Assembly (NCBI GenBank): GCA_003971905.1
Contig: RSEE01000024.1
Location: 1 to 64,000 of the forward strand
DNA: 64,000 nt
Origin: Moniliella sp. 'wahieum'
Taxonomy: Eukaryota > Basidiomycota > Moniliellomycetes > Moniliellales > Moniliellaceae
Reading direction: 5' to 3'
The position numbers and the translations under genes are program-made. Shown in pieces: positions 45,375 to 55,620 of the stretch (position 1 is the first letter of the stretch; every line of letters begins with the position of its first letter). Below the pieces are notes generated by a model. It saw nothing but the letters and a program-made list of their open reading frames with translations. It had not been told where the DNA came from and did no database searches.

Positions 45375-48300
45375 CGCATGCCTGTGCCCGGGCGGTGGAT
45401 GGCATGGCAGGGAGATGGTGGCAGGGAGATGGTGGCGGAGCTGATGGTGGTGGCCGTGGGGTCATCGATCATCTCGGGGAGCCATGGATGTGACAGAGGT
45501 GGAAGCTTGAATATTGAAGCTTGACTGAGTACGGTGAGCTCACCGCTGAGCTGAGCCTCCGCGGCTGGGGCTGGTGAGCGCTCAGCTGAGCTCACCCGTG
45601 TGGCCCTAAGCGAGACAGCACGATATAGTCCGCCAAGCTTCCAACTCCAGCCGCTTTTCCGGTGTCCGCTTCCATTGACCATCGACCATCGCCCATCGGC
45701 ATCTTCGCTCTTCGCCCTTCGCCCTTTGCCCCTCCGCCTGGGGCAGCCTGGGCTGGCTCGACGGCCGGACAGACCCACCCACCCGGCAACCTGGGGGCGG
45801 ACGACAGGGGGTGGGCAGAGAAGCACAGGGCCTGTGCCAGCCCAGAGCAGGCTCGGCGGGTGTTCGATGTGATCGAATTGAGTGAGAATCGAGTTCTGTC
45901 GGAGAGTCGATAGTAGTCGATGCCCGAGCGCATGCATGACCATCGATGATTGCTCCTCGAACGCCGGCCTCGGCATCATCGATCATCGACCATCCACGGG
46001 ATCACTCTACTGGATGCTTGGATGGGCTCATTCTTGCGTCCCAGCAGCGCCTCAATATCCATGCACCGTGTCGGTACATGGCAAGTACTGTGGGACTCGG
46101 CGCACCACGCCGTCTGGCAGGTATCGCAAAGCTTGGAGCGGGGCGCGGCAAGCACCGAAGCTTCCCAAAGTGATGAGATAGTCGATAGGGGGGACAGAGG
46201 TGATCGCCTGCACCCACTCACATCCCACCCAAGGTGCGAGGCACGTCGAAGCCGTATCAGTACTCAGGTACTCGGGCTATCGGGTGAGTACGCCGCCCAC
46301 TGGCCCGCCTGTGTGAACTGCGGCGGACGCTGCATTGACGCCGAGTGATTAAGGATTGGTGATGCATGATGGCCGATGATCGATCAATGATCGCTGGCTC
46401 TGCGCAAGCGTGTTGGGCCATGCGGCCACCACGCTACTACGGCCAACCCTACGCCATCGCCGACGCCTACGTACTCGCCCGTCGAGCATTGAACAGGATC
46501 AGCGTTCCGTTGAACGGCAGCAGCCATGCAGGCCCTCGCACATCCCCATCTCTGTTTTGCTCCGTCCTTCATCCTCATTAAGGCACCCCCACGTTCCGTC
46601 CGCAACGCCAATCCGAGGGACTGACAAAGACTGTACTGATGCTAATGATGCAACGGCACATCCGGGTCAACCGATAGCCCGGTTGGAGAACGTAGAGGTC
46701 ACAGCCAGGCTCCATTGAGAATCTCCCGGTACCCAACCAACCCCGCTGACCAACTTCTTGTCGTGGTGGGGGGGGGGGGGAGGGCTTGCCGTCGTTCTCT
46801 TGCAGCGGCTGTGAGCGTTTGGGACCCGGAAATGCCGGCCAAGCCCGTAACATGGAACGTGCAGACAAAAAGCACATCAGCTGTGAACCCAAGGCGTGTT
46901 CAAACGGCGAGGAGCACCTATTGATCGAATCATGATGTGTTTTGCTTACGGACAAGAGGGCGCCAGAAAAATGAACCACATTGAATGAACCATTCAGCTG
47001 GCCGTGCAGAGGTTGCTCTCGATGCTGTTGTGCGGGCTCTGTTTTGCGTATACTGGCCGTTGTGTGCTCGGGTACCCACTATGGTCGCTATGACAAGGAC
47101 AAGCAATCGAAGCTCAGTTGGAGGGAAAACAATGAAGATTGCGAAAAGCCGAGTTTGACAGAGCTAGGCTCCGACCTGGAGGACAAGATCCGAATACTGC
47201 AGGGTGCTCAAAAGATGGGGAATCTATCAACGCCGCAGAGTGAGAGGTTAGCACACGTCGCCGCACGAGGCGTCGACGGAGAGGCCTCTTAGACATAGGT
47301 GGTAGCGCGCATGAAAGTGGATGCGTCTACTCATTGAGAGGTGGGTTAACGGTGGGTTGCAGTTTGAGAGCACGTGGCTGCTCCCACATACATTCATCGT
47401 GTCCCAATGCGGCGGCGATGGCGGTTCCGATCATCTGGCTTGTGTCGGAACAGGGTATCAGGCAGGTGAGGAAGAGGAACGCTGTGGACAGTAAGGAGAT
47501 GCTGCACTATCAAGAAACGGGTTGGAGGTGGCTCGATGGGGTTCAATCTCAGTAGAGAGAGATGTATCGAAGTGAGAGATAAGTGTGTCTTTAACTTGCT
47601 TTGCGCTGTGGAGTGGGCCTAACACCAGCAACAGTCCCAGTTAGTGTCGGGGTATGAGACCATATGATTGTGAGCGGCCAGGAAGGATTGAGTGGAGGAA
47701 AGAGTAAAAGGTGGTGATGGTCACGACACAGGGGAGAGAAAGAAGTCAAGAAGGGGGTTTTCATTCTAACTAGAGACTCGCAGTCTCTTATAACGCAGTC
47801 TCTTATAACGATGAAGAGACCGTGTGTCATTTTTGCTTGGGCACTGGATATCAGTGGATGGCTCCAATACCACGGACATGGCCACGGCCAAACCTCCATC
47901 CTGCCGTTAGGGTGAGGCAGCTCGCTGCCACCATGCCACATGCATCATGAGCGCAGCGCTCACAACACTTCTCTTTGATGCACGCTCTATCGTGGCTGCA
48001 GTGCAGACGCTCAGGGGAAACGACTTGGTCGCCTGTGACACTTGTGATGGGGCCACAGGTTCTACTTCCCGCTGTCGATCATCAGTACTCAGTGTGCACG
48101 CTCCCTTGGAATGTGCGGACTGTCACACCATCAGTATCGCCGTGCACAGTCTCTTTTTCGTCCGCGAGGCGACATCTTGTTGATCAACGATACGATACAG
48201 TCGGTCTCAATCTCACGGAGCACCAGCACCACGGGCGTCCTCGCGCTTCCTCGCGCGTGTCCCATCCACTTATCCTGCCGAGGTGCCAACCAACAGTCCA

Positions 48301-48945
48301 AATGAGGATGGCACGGTGGCGATGAAAGGCAGAGACAGCGTTATGCATGCAGCTACGAAGGTGTCGCACATGTATCTAAGCACCATTAAATACAACCTCA
48401 GTGTTGAAGAAAGAAAACACAATGCAGTCGGAGGCACGACAGGCAACTCGTCCGATAGTTGTCCCTGACTAGGACTAATGACTAGTGCTGGCATTCGCAC
48501 GATTCGCATGGCATGCATCCGGGATGCGATGCGAGGCGAGGCGATGCGATGCGATGCACCAGCACAACGGGCAGCTTCACATGCAATGGGCACAGGAGAA
48601 ACAACGGATAGAACGTCCGTGAAAAAGAAAGCGCAAAGACCACGGCAGAAAACAGAAAGAGCCGGGAGACGACCGTGACGGAGGAGAAAGAGATGGGGCA
48701 TCATATAACCCGTGCAGTCCCCTCCAGAGGAACCGAACCGGCAATAAGAAGAAACAGCGTCGCGATGCCCTAGAGACCCAGTGCCGCACCTACACAGTAT
48801 GGGGAGGGTAAGGGGGCGATGGGCGACAGCAAGCTGGGCACCGACGGCGCGGGTGAAATTGCGAAGCAATGAGAAACAGGAAAGATGCGAGGGTGGAGGA
48901 GAGAGTGTGTGAAAAGGGGGGGGGGACGAGGAAAAGCGTCTTCGC
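45375..48945. other. Long intergenic spacer, no assignable gene
   Basis: The left 600 bp should contain the arrestin promoter; a palindromic cluster (GGTGAGCTCACCGCTGAGCT near 45533) and its inverted partner (CAGCTGAGCTCACC, about 45581) lie there. Open frames (for example 46981-47292 plus, 45368-45979 minus, 48270-48980 minus) are low-complexity or unrecognised. A G run lies at about 46767-46779, and GCGAGGCGAGGCGATGCGAT-type short repeats at about 48525-48555. Confidence 0.4.
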
Positions 48946-49730
48946 TTAAAGGAGAGCGGCAGCAGCCACACCCACCACACCCGCCAGGGCGGCCGAGACG
49001 ACGCGGACCGAACCAGCAGACGACTTGGACGACGTAACGTCGGCGCCAGCCGACGAGCTGCCGGCCGGCGAGGCAGCAGCCGACGAGCTCACGGCAGGAG
49101 CAGCCGACGAAGCGGCGGCAGGGGCCGACGAAGCGCAGCAGGCGCCGACGAGGCAGTAGCGTGGCTCGAAGCCGGCGACGAGGCCTCGCTGGAGCTGGAG
49201 CTGGATCGAGTGCTCAGAATGAGACGCCTGAGACGAGTGGCTGTGGTGGTGGGTAGGCGTCGAGGCGGCAGAGGAGCTCGAGTCGCTGCTGGAGTGGGAG
49301 CTGCTTGCCGAGCCCGAGCCAGAGCCCGAACCACCCGAGCCGGCAATGATGTTCTGGGTGCCACCCGACTGGCCGAGAGCACCAGTGCCGTCGGTCACGT
49401 CGAACTGGATCGCCTTGCCAGCAAGGTTGGCAGGCGGCTTGAAGGTGTAGGGCGAAGTGGCCGAGGTCACCGTCTTGACGATGCCAGTCTGGGCACCGTT
49501 CTGGAGGAAAAGACAAGGGACTGAGTCAGTCACTCATGCGACGAGAGAGACGCAATGCAAAACGTACAGCAAAGGTGTTAATGACCAGCGTGTAGGGAGC
49601 CTGTCCACCGGACCACTGGATCTGCATGGGCACGCCCGTAATGAGGGTGGTGGTGGGGTGATGACGGATGGGCCGGCAGCCAGGACGGCGGCGGCGGCGG
49701 CAAGGAGAGTGACGAGGTGGAGAGCTGCAT
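48946..49730 (-). CDS. Secreted Ser-rich GPI-anchored-type protein
   Basis: This is a predicted cell-surface protein. Exon 1 (49730-49568) encodes a hydrophobic leader (LVTLLAAAAAVLAAGPSVIT) and then GVPMQIQWSGGQAPYTLVIN, the WSGG-x-PYTL pattern common in basidiomycete wall proteins. A 67-nt intron (49501-49567, GTACGT...CTCCAG) follows in phase 0. Exon 2 continues the small beta-type domain (TSATSPYTFKPPANLAGKAI, QFDVTDGTGALGQSGGTQNI). A Gly/Ser/His/Ala-rich linker follows, and the C-terminus is hydrophobic (VVSAALAGVVGVAAAALL) after SSKSSAG, as for GPI attachment. Frame slips exist near the leader and in the Ser-rich linker (about 49.1-49.2 kb). A Kre9-like or structural wall role is possible; no enzyme motif is seen. 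Confidence 0.75.
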
Positions 49731-52588
49731 GGCGAGAGCAAAGAGAGTGACACGGGTGGGCAAGGGCGCAGAGGTGGAAGGGGAGAGAAGGGTGGCGGGC
49801 GCGGCGGGCGGCGGCGGGGGGGGGGGTTTTATACCAGCGGCAGGACTGGGCGGGTGCGGAGGCGGGCAGGAGGCGGGAAGGGCATGGGGGATCGACAGGG
49901 GGCACGGGGGCGGTGTGATGCAGGCTGTCTGACACGGGCTGGGCGCGGGAGCAGTGGTGGGACGGACACTGGGGCAGTGCGGTGGTCCGAGCAGCCTGTG
50001 CCGCTGGGGAGGGGCGCATGCGTTACAGTTAGGTTTGAGATTGAATCGAGGCGTGTGGTGTGGGCGGCTGTGGCTGGGGTGGTGCGGCGGGGCGCTGCGC
50101 AGGGCAGTGCAGGCGTGGCGGGCGGGTGGTGCACGAGTGCTGCGGGCATGCATGATGGATGCGCGCGGCGTGGGCGGGCGTGGGGCGTGGGGCAAGCTGC
50201 AAGGGCGGCCCAGGCGCAAGCATGCACGGGCTGCATGCCAGCCGATGGCGCCATGCCAGTGCGCATTCTACTCAATTGAATATTGAGTCCTGAGGATGCG
50301 AGCCATGCCCATTGGATATTGGCCCAGGCAGGGCATGGTCCATGGAGACGCGCCTGGATTCCATCCATCCTCGCCTCGCCCCGCCTCGCCGCCGACGCTG
50401 GGTTGGCGTCGGTGCAGGCCATGCGGCGAATCATTAACCATCGGCCGTCCCACTCTGCTGCCGGTGCAGCGGGACGCGTTGCTAGCTACTAGCCAAACAT
50501 GTAACACTTCGTATCCCTCGTGGGCATCATATTTTCAACGCTAACGAGAACCGCAGATGACAGCGGGCACGTCAGGTAAGCCACGAGAGCACGGTGCGCT
50601 CTGGGGGCAGTCTTGCCGTACGTTCCGCCTCCCCCACCGCTAGTGTCCAGGTCCGCGGAAAGCACGCGCGCGCGTGGGGCGAGCAGCAGCAGGCAGGGGC
50701 CGCCGTGGCGCGGCGGTGGCGAGGCCGAGGGGATCGTGGATCGCATTTCAGATGGATCTATCTCCCGTGTCAGCTGCTCCGATCACAGATTTCAGAGGAC
50801 ACACGCCCAAGTAAGCTTGGGCACGCCTGCATTGGTTTGCAGCCCCAGCTCAGGCCTGAGTCTCAGGCAAACGGCTGCCTTTCCCAGTGCTGTCCATCTG
50901 GCACTGCGCATGCAGCATGCAGCATGCCCGCCCGCCAGGCATCGCACAGTGCTTGCGAAGAAGCTGTGCCTGCTGGGCCGCCACCATGCGGGCCGGCAGG
51001 ACAAACACAAAGCGGTACACTGGTCCCCGGCCGCCGCGCCGATCCCCCGATCCACCGAGGTGGCGCAGCGCTAGTGCCTGCGTGGCGTCTGCTCCACCTG
51101 TGGGCCGCCCACAGCGCCACTGTCCGCCCTACTTGCCCCGAGCCGCCCATTTTGAACTGGGCGTCCTGCATGTCATCGATCACCCATCGCCTGCATCACC
51201 CACCTGATCAACTTTGCATTAATTGGATCGGTGATCGAGGATCGTCAGTGGCCCCGCGCAGCACGGCGCCAGCGGCGGCCTGTCGCCCTGCCGCCTACTG
51301 CCCCCCGGCCCGCGCGCGCATCAAGCGGCAGGAACAGCCGGAACGCACAGGAACGCAGGGCGTTGGAGTGCTGAGGCTGAGCAGGGCTGAGTGCGCTGAG
51401 CACACGGGCTGAGCTCAGCCTGAGAGCTCAACCGAGTTGGGACAGGTTATGCGTTACGCGTTACGCGGTACCCGGTACGCGGTACGCCTTCGTACCCAGG
51501 GTTCGATGTAGACGCAGCCCGGTTCTCGATACAGGCCCTCGCTTGTCTCGCTTTTAGCTCAACCGACGCCCCACCGGCCGCCTCCCCTCAGCGCCTCAGC
51601 CCTCCAAAATCCAGCAACACCCGGTGGAAGCTCCGGTGGAAGCTGGAACTCGCCACCGATCCTATTCAAACTGAGTACTGCGTATACCCAGTAGCTCAGA
51701 ACACTCGGATCTGTGCTCACTCACAACTCAGACGGCCCAGTTTGTCAGTCACTCCAGCCATGTACATGGTACGTACCGTAGGATCAACACGGTCGGCACC
51801 GTGCGCCTCCAATTTCCAACGCTGCCAGCCGGTCCCCGGCCATCGTCGGATCGACAGTATCGACGTCATCCACCCCGTGCATCTTATAAAGGTTCCATTC
51901 ACCAGCACCTCCGCCTCCCCTGCATCCACGGGAAGCCCTCCCCAGCCAAACTCCAAGGCAGAAGGGGGCCGCTATGCTGTTCCCATTTTTGTTCGCTTCT
52001 TTTTCCGCGGTCAGAAGCAAACCTCCATAACATGTAACAGACCCAAACCCAGACCCAGACCCCAGTCCCCTTCACCAGAAACACCGCACCCCCAAGGGCC
52101 GTATCCGCCATCTGACCCTTTCCCTTCAGCTCTTGGATTCTAGTTGCCGCGACTGGGCTGCACCTAAACTTGGACGTCCCCTGGTACGCCAGGGTACGCA
52201 CGGTCGGGACAAGGACAGTTTTTACAAGTCGCTTCTCGGCCCTCGCCCGCGTTCATGCGGCAATCAAACGCAGCGAGGAAAGCGAGCGACGATGGTGGGG
52301 CAACGCGTGGCCCACACCGACTGCTGTGTGTGCCACTTACCTGGCAGCAACGGGAGCTATGGCAGACACTTGGAAGCGTGCATGGAGCAGTTCCAATGGC
52401 GGGCAATGCATCATTTTCGAGGGAAGATCATCATAGAGAGAGAGCATGGAAGGGACGCTGGGCGAGCCGAGGGGCGGGCAAGGCCTAACTGGAGCGCCAG
52501 TGCAAGTTCGAGCAACTCGGCTGGATCAGATGAATCGGTTAGATCGTACGGATCGAACGGATAGGATATGATGGGATGGCTCAGATCC
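49731..52588. other. Intergenic spacer, no assignable gene
   Basis: The right part of the GPI-type gene's promoter lies at 49.75-50.2 kb and is very GC-rich. Long overlapping frames on both strands there (for example 49829-50434 minus, 50594-51412 plus) are Ala/Pro/Arg/His/Cys-rich and look like chance openings. A word array of ACGCGTT and GGTACGC type lies at 51447-51487. Near-adjacent TGGAAGCTCCGGTGGAAGCT copies lie at about 51625-51645. Confidence 0.4.
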
Positions 52589-53131
52589 TCAGTCCGAAGT
52601 GGCGCGGGTGTAGACCAACTGCGCATGGTGGTGCACAATGCGCTTGATCTGGCCCTCCTGCTCGAGGTGCTTGATGGCGCGCCGGGCGAGCGAGCCATTG
52701 ATCTTCAACCTGTCAATCAGCGTCGACTGGGAAATGAACTTGAACGTCGGGACCTCCTTGATGATGCGGTCGTACGTGGCCTTGTCTAGCACCACATTGT
52801 TCTGCGCCTTGTCCTTCACCTTGCCCTTGGACCATTTCTTTTTCTTGGCCGACTTGGTGGCCGAAGCCAGGATGGCAGATTTTTTAGGAGGCACTGCAAG
52901 GATAGAAGGTTAGCGTTCTGAATGAGTAGCAAGGAAGCAACAGGGCCACGGAAAGCGAACTAGGCCCGGCCGGTCACTGCCGCGACCACAGCACGGTTGA
53001 GGCGCAGGGCGGACCAGCGCGGACCGGCGCGGTAGGGGGTCGAGCCACGCCCGCGCGCCTGGCGGGCCGGCTTGCCCATAGCCCATGTCCCAGGGATAAG
53101 GAGCAAGATAAAACAGAGGCTCGGACTCACT
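52589..53131 (-). CDS. RPS25: 40S ribosomal protein eS25
   Basis: This is a component of the small ribosomal subunit head. The 101-residue protein has a Lys-rich N-terminus (AKKKKWSKGKVKDKAQN) followed by the winged-helix domain (KATYDRIIKEVPTFKFISQS, LIDRLKINGSLARRAIKHLE, QEGQIKRIVHHHAQLVYTRA), all typical. The start codon is divided by an intron: the A is the last base of exon 1 (53131), and TG opens exon 2 at 52893, so the protein begins MPPKKSAILAS. The intron (52894-53130) is 237 nt, GTGAGT...TTGCAG, unusually long for this window but common in ribosomal protein genes. The two exons together give a clean frame with no slips. The stop is TGA at 52589. Confidence 0.95.
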
Positions 53132-53394
53132 TGTGACCACTGCGGGAGAAGCCTGGTGGGGGAGAAGCAGCAGTGGCAAGGGACGCAGGTGGTAGCGTGA
53201 GCGTGAAGCGGGGGGGGGGAGAAGTAGGGTTGTCCGTACAGCACTCCCGGGGCTGCTGTGGCAGCGGCGCGAATTCGTGCCGCAGCATCCGGAGCCCAGA
53301 AGGGCCAGAACTCAGTAGGGTTGCATATCCCGCCCGGTGTCACACAGGTCACACGTCACTAGACCAATATCCGTGCAGCGGGAGGCGGTTCAAT

Positions 53395-53420
53395 TGAACG
53401 TTGAACGTTGAACGTTGAAC
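53395..53420. repeat. AACGTTG heptamer array
   Basis: Three tandem units of AACGTTG (palindrome AACGTT plus G) with a partial fourth lie in the 660-bp spacer between eS25 and the SRR1-like gene. The rest of that spacer (53132-53795) holds no gene that I can support. Confidence 0.85.
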
Positions 53421-53795
53421 TTGAACTGAAGGTTGAGCCGCGGGCCGGCGCCGATGGTACTCCACTGGACAAGCTTTCTCGCCGCGATAGGCGTTGGCAG
53501 GGCATGGGCGCGAGTCCGATCGTCTAACGGCCTGTCCCCTCCACCGACCTCTGGGAGCCTAGCGGAGCGCAGTAGCCTAACCGAGGATCCAGGCGAGATG
53601 GGTGGCTGGAACGGATGTGTGGTGTCACATGTCACCACCCGTTAGTGCGGAGGCTAGGCGACGCGACGCCGCTACCTCGCGTGGTGGTCGCAAAAGGTGT
53701 CCACTTGGCGGGTACACGATCTGGCGTTGAGAGGGTCAACCGAGTTATATAAATGACGGGGATGTGACATGTGAGAGAGGCAGAGAGGCGTTTCC

Positions 53796-54718
53796 CTATA
53801 GCATTTGGATGGCTTGGTGCTGCAGTCCCTCGGGGTATGGTTTCGGCGCGTCGGGCACAGGGGTGGACCGGAGTTTGGGTACTGCAGGAGACGGACACGG
53901 TTAGTTGCGCAAAACAGATCAGGGAGGTGTATTTTGGGTGCAAACTGCCCAGGAGAAAAGAAAGAAAGGCACGTACAAAGGCGGACGATGGTCGGGGCCT
54001 CAGCTGCCATCTGGGCGTCGGTTTTGCTAGCAAACGCAAACAAACAGGTGTGAGAAGGGGTGGCAATCAAGCAGATCGAAATGGGGAAGGAAACAAACAG
54101 AGACGAGGCGCGGATGTGGGGTGCACATACCTGATGGTGTAAGTTTCCAAGTCGTTGCCAAACACGATCACATTCGACAACAAGTTCGCTGCGTCGTTCC
54201 TAGCCCAAAGTTGTTCGTACAAGCTCAGTTCGCAATGCGGCATAAAGAAGAACGTTTTGACGTTGGCGGTCAAGCGTTCGTTCTGAGTATGTGTCAGGGA
54301 TGCAAGGTCATGGAATCTGTGTTTACTAGACAACAAAAAGGGAGGGACGACCTACCTCGTCAAGAGAGTGGTTGGCAATGCCAAATGAATCCAGAACCAA
54401 CCAATCGTCCTCGTCCAAAATAGGATCAAAGCAGATCACAGGCAAATTACCACGTAAAAGAAGAAGAAGAGCCAATTGAAACTGGGCGGGACGACTGGTG
54501 TGCACCGGGCCCAAGCCCAGACACACGATCCGCTCCACCTCCTCCGGCACCGCTACCGCCGCCAAATCGTACCGGTCGCGGAGAAATTGTTGGCGCGCTT
54601 CCACCCCGGCGCGGGCACGAGACACAATCACTTCTTGAATCTGGGCCCCGGAACGAGCGCGGCGCTTGCCTCTTCGGGAGGGGGGGCAAACCCGTCCATG
54701 ATGGCGTCCAGGCAGCAA
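53796..54718 (-). CDS. SRR1-like domain protein
   Basis: SRR1-family proteins were first described in plant circadian and light signalling; yeast Ber1 and animal homologues are linked to haem synthesis and cytoskeleton, and the molecular role is unsettled. Four exons (54718-54356, 54282-54131, 54026-53977, 53881-53796) join in matching phases to exactly 217 codons, with GT-AG introns of 73, 104 and 95 nt. The N-terminus is basic (SRRGKRRARSG). The SRR1 domain shows ERIVCLGLGPVHTSRPAQFQ, NLPVICFDPILDEDDWLVLD, then VKTFFFMPHCELSLYEQLW and NVIVFGNDLETY, the conserved cysteine/histidine-bearing MPHC block. The end is LLPKLRSTPVPDAP...AIQML. An alternative N-terminus (MDGFAPP at about 54699) would need one base less in a G run. 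The frame is otherwise clean. Confidence 0.85.
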
Positions 54719-54937
54719 GACGGGGCGACCGAGGAGGAAGATGGCAAGACGATCGTAAGAGAGGAGCGAGCAAATGAAGGCGACTTGACCCGGATGATGT
54801 AATTTACCCCGCAGCCAGAGAGTGGCCCTGGAGGCCGGAGGCCGCCAGTACCTGCCGGGGTGCTACATTGTGGGCCACAGGGGTCCGAAAGGATACTCCT
54901 CATGGAAAAAGAAGGCAATGTTCAATGAGTGGGAGTG

Positions 54938-55030
54938 GGAGGGGAGTGGGAGTGGGAGTGGAGTGGGAGTGGGAGTGGGAGTGGGAGTGGGAGTGGGAGT
55001 GGGAGTGGGAGTGGGAGTGGGAGTGGGAGT
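54938..55030. repeat. (GTGGGA)n microsatellite
   Basis: About fifteen GTGGGA hexamers with two short interruptions (GGGGAGTGG, GTGGAGTGG) run through this stretch. In one plus frame they read as Gly-Ser or Gly-Val dipeptides and on the minus strand as Ser-His or Thr-Pro, so the open frames here are repeat-driven and not evidence for genes. Confidence 0.95.
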
Positions 55031-55429
55031 AACAGGAGAAGGAGATGGGGAAAGGATGAGGATCATATTCATGGGCTCGGGATTGGGGGCAGGAGCGGGC
55101 GTGCAGGCTTCGGCCACCAAGGTGTGCAGCGGGGAAGTAAGGCATCTAGATAGTAGTGGCGGCGCGGCAATGGATTTCATGTCGGGATCAGGGGCGGGGG
55201 TGGGGAAGTGACCACGGGAGGGGAGCCTATCCTTAAGGCACCGTGGTCAGAGGGCGGTGGGGTCAACGAAGTCGTTGCCGTCGGAGATCGTCCATCTCGG
55301 GGCTGGCCGCGTTGGGTTCAACGGCGCGGCGCCGGTTGGACATGGGGTAGTGGAAAAAGGGGAGCGAGGAGAGAGATGTCCAACAAGATGGGGTGGGTGT
55401 GTGGGCGAAAAGCCAGAAAGGCTGATTGG

Positions 55430-55620
55430 GATCAAACCTAACAGGAGATGGAGATGGGGGAAAGGATGAGGATCATCTTCATCGAGTGGAAAAGGGGCGA
55501 GGTATATATGCTCGGAGAAGAAGGAACAGGCGACTGAATCACACGGAGAAAGAAAGGGGAGCATAGACAAAGGCGAAAACGAGGTCTAGAACAAACCAGG
55601 GACCAGTCAACCTGATGATT
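55430..55620 (-). repeat. Dispersed repeat block, inverted copy, LTR-like
   Basis: Read on the minus strand this matches 35.20-35.40 kb, including CCATCTCCATCTCCTGTTA-type, GGTATATA, CTATGCTCCCCTTT and GTTCTAGACC-type blocks. A weaker partial match (GGAGATGGGGAAAGGATGAG) lies at about 55040-55060. The family is unassigned and the copy fragmentary. Confidence 0.45.

Noticed and set aside
50594-51412. A 272-codon plus-strand frame.
   Set aside because: Composition is Ala/Pro/Arg/Cys/His-rich without a domain; several equally long frames overlap it on both strands.
54900-55180. Plus and minus frames rich in Gly-Ser or Thr-Pro repeats.
   Set aside because: Produced entirely by the GTGGGA microsatellite.
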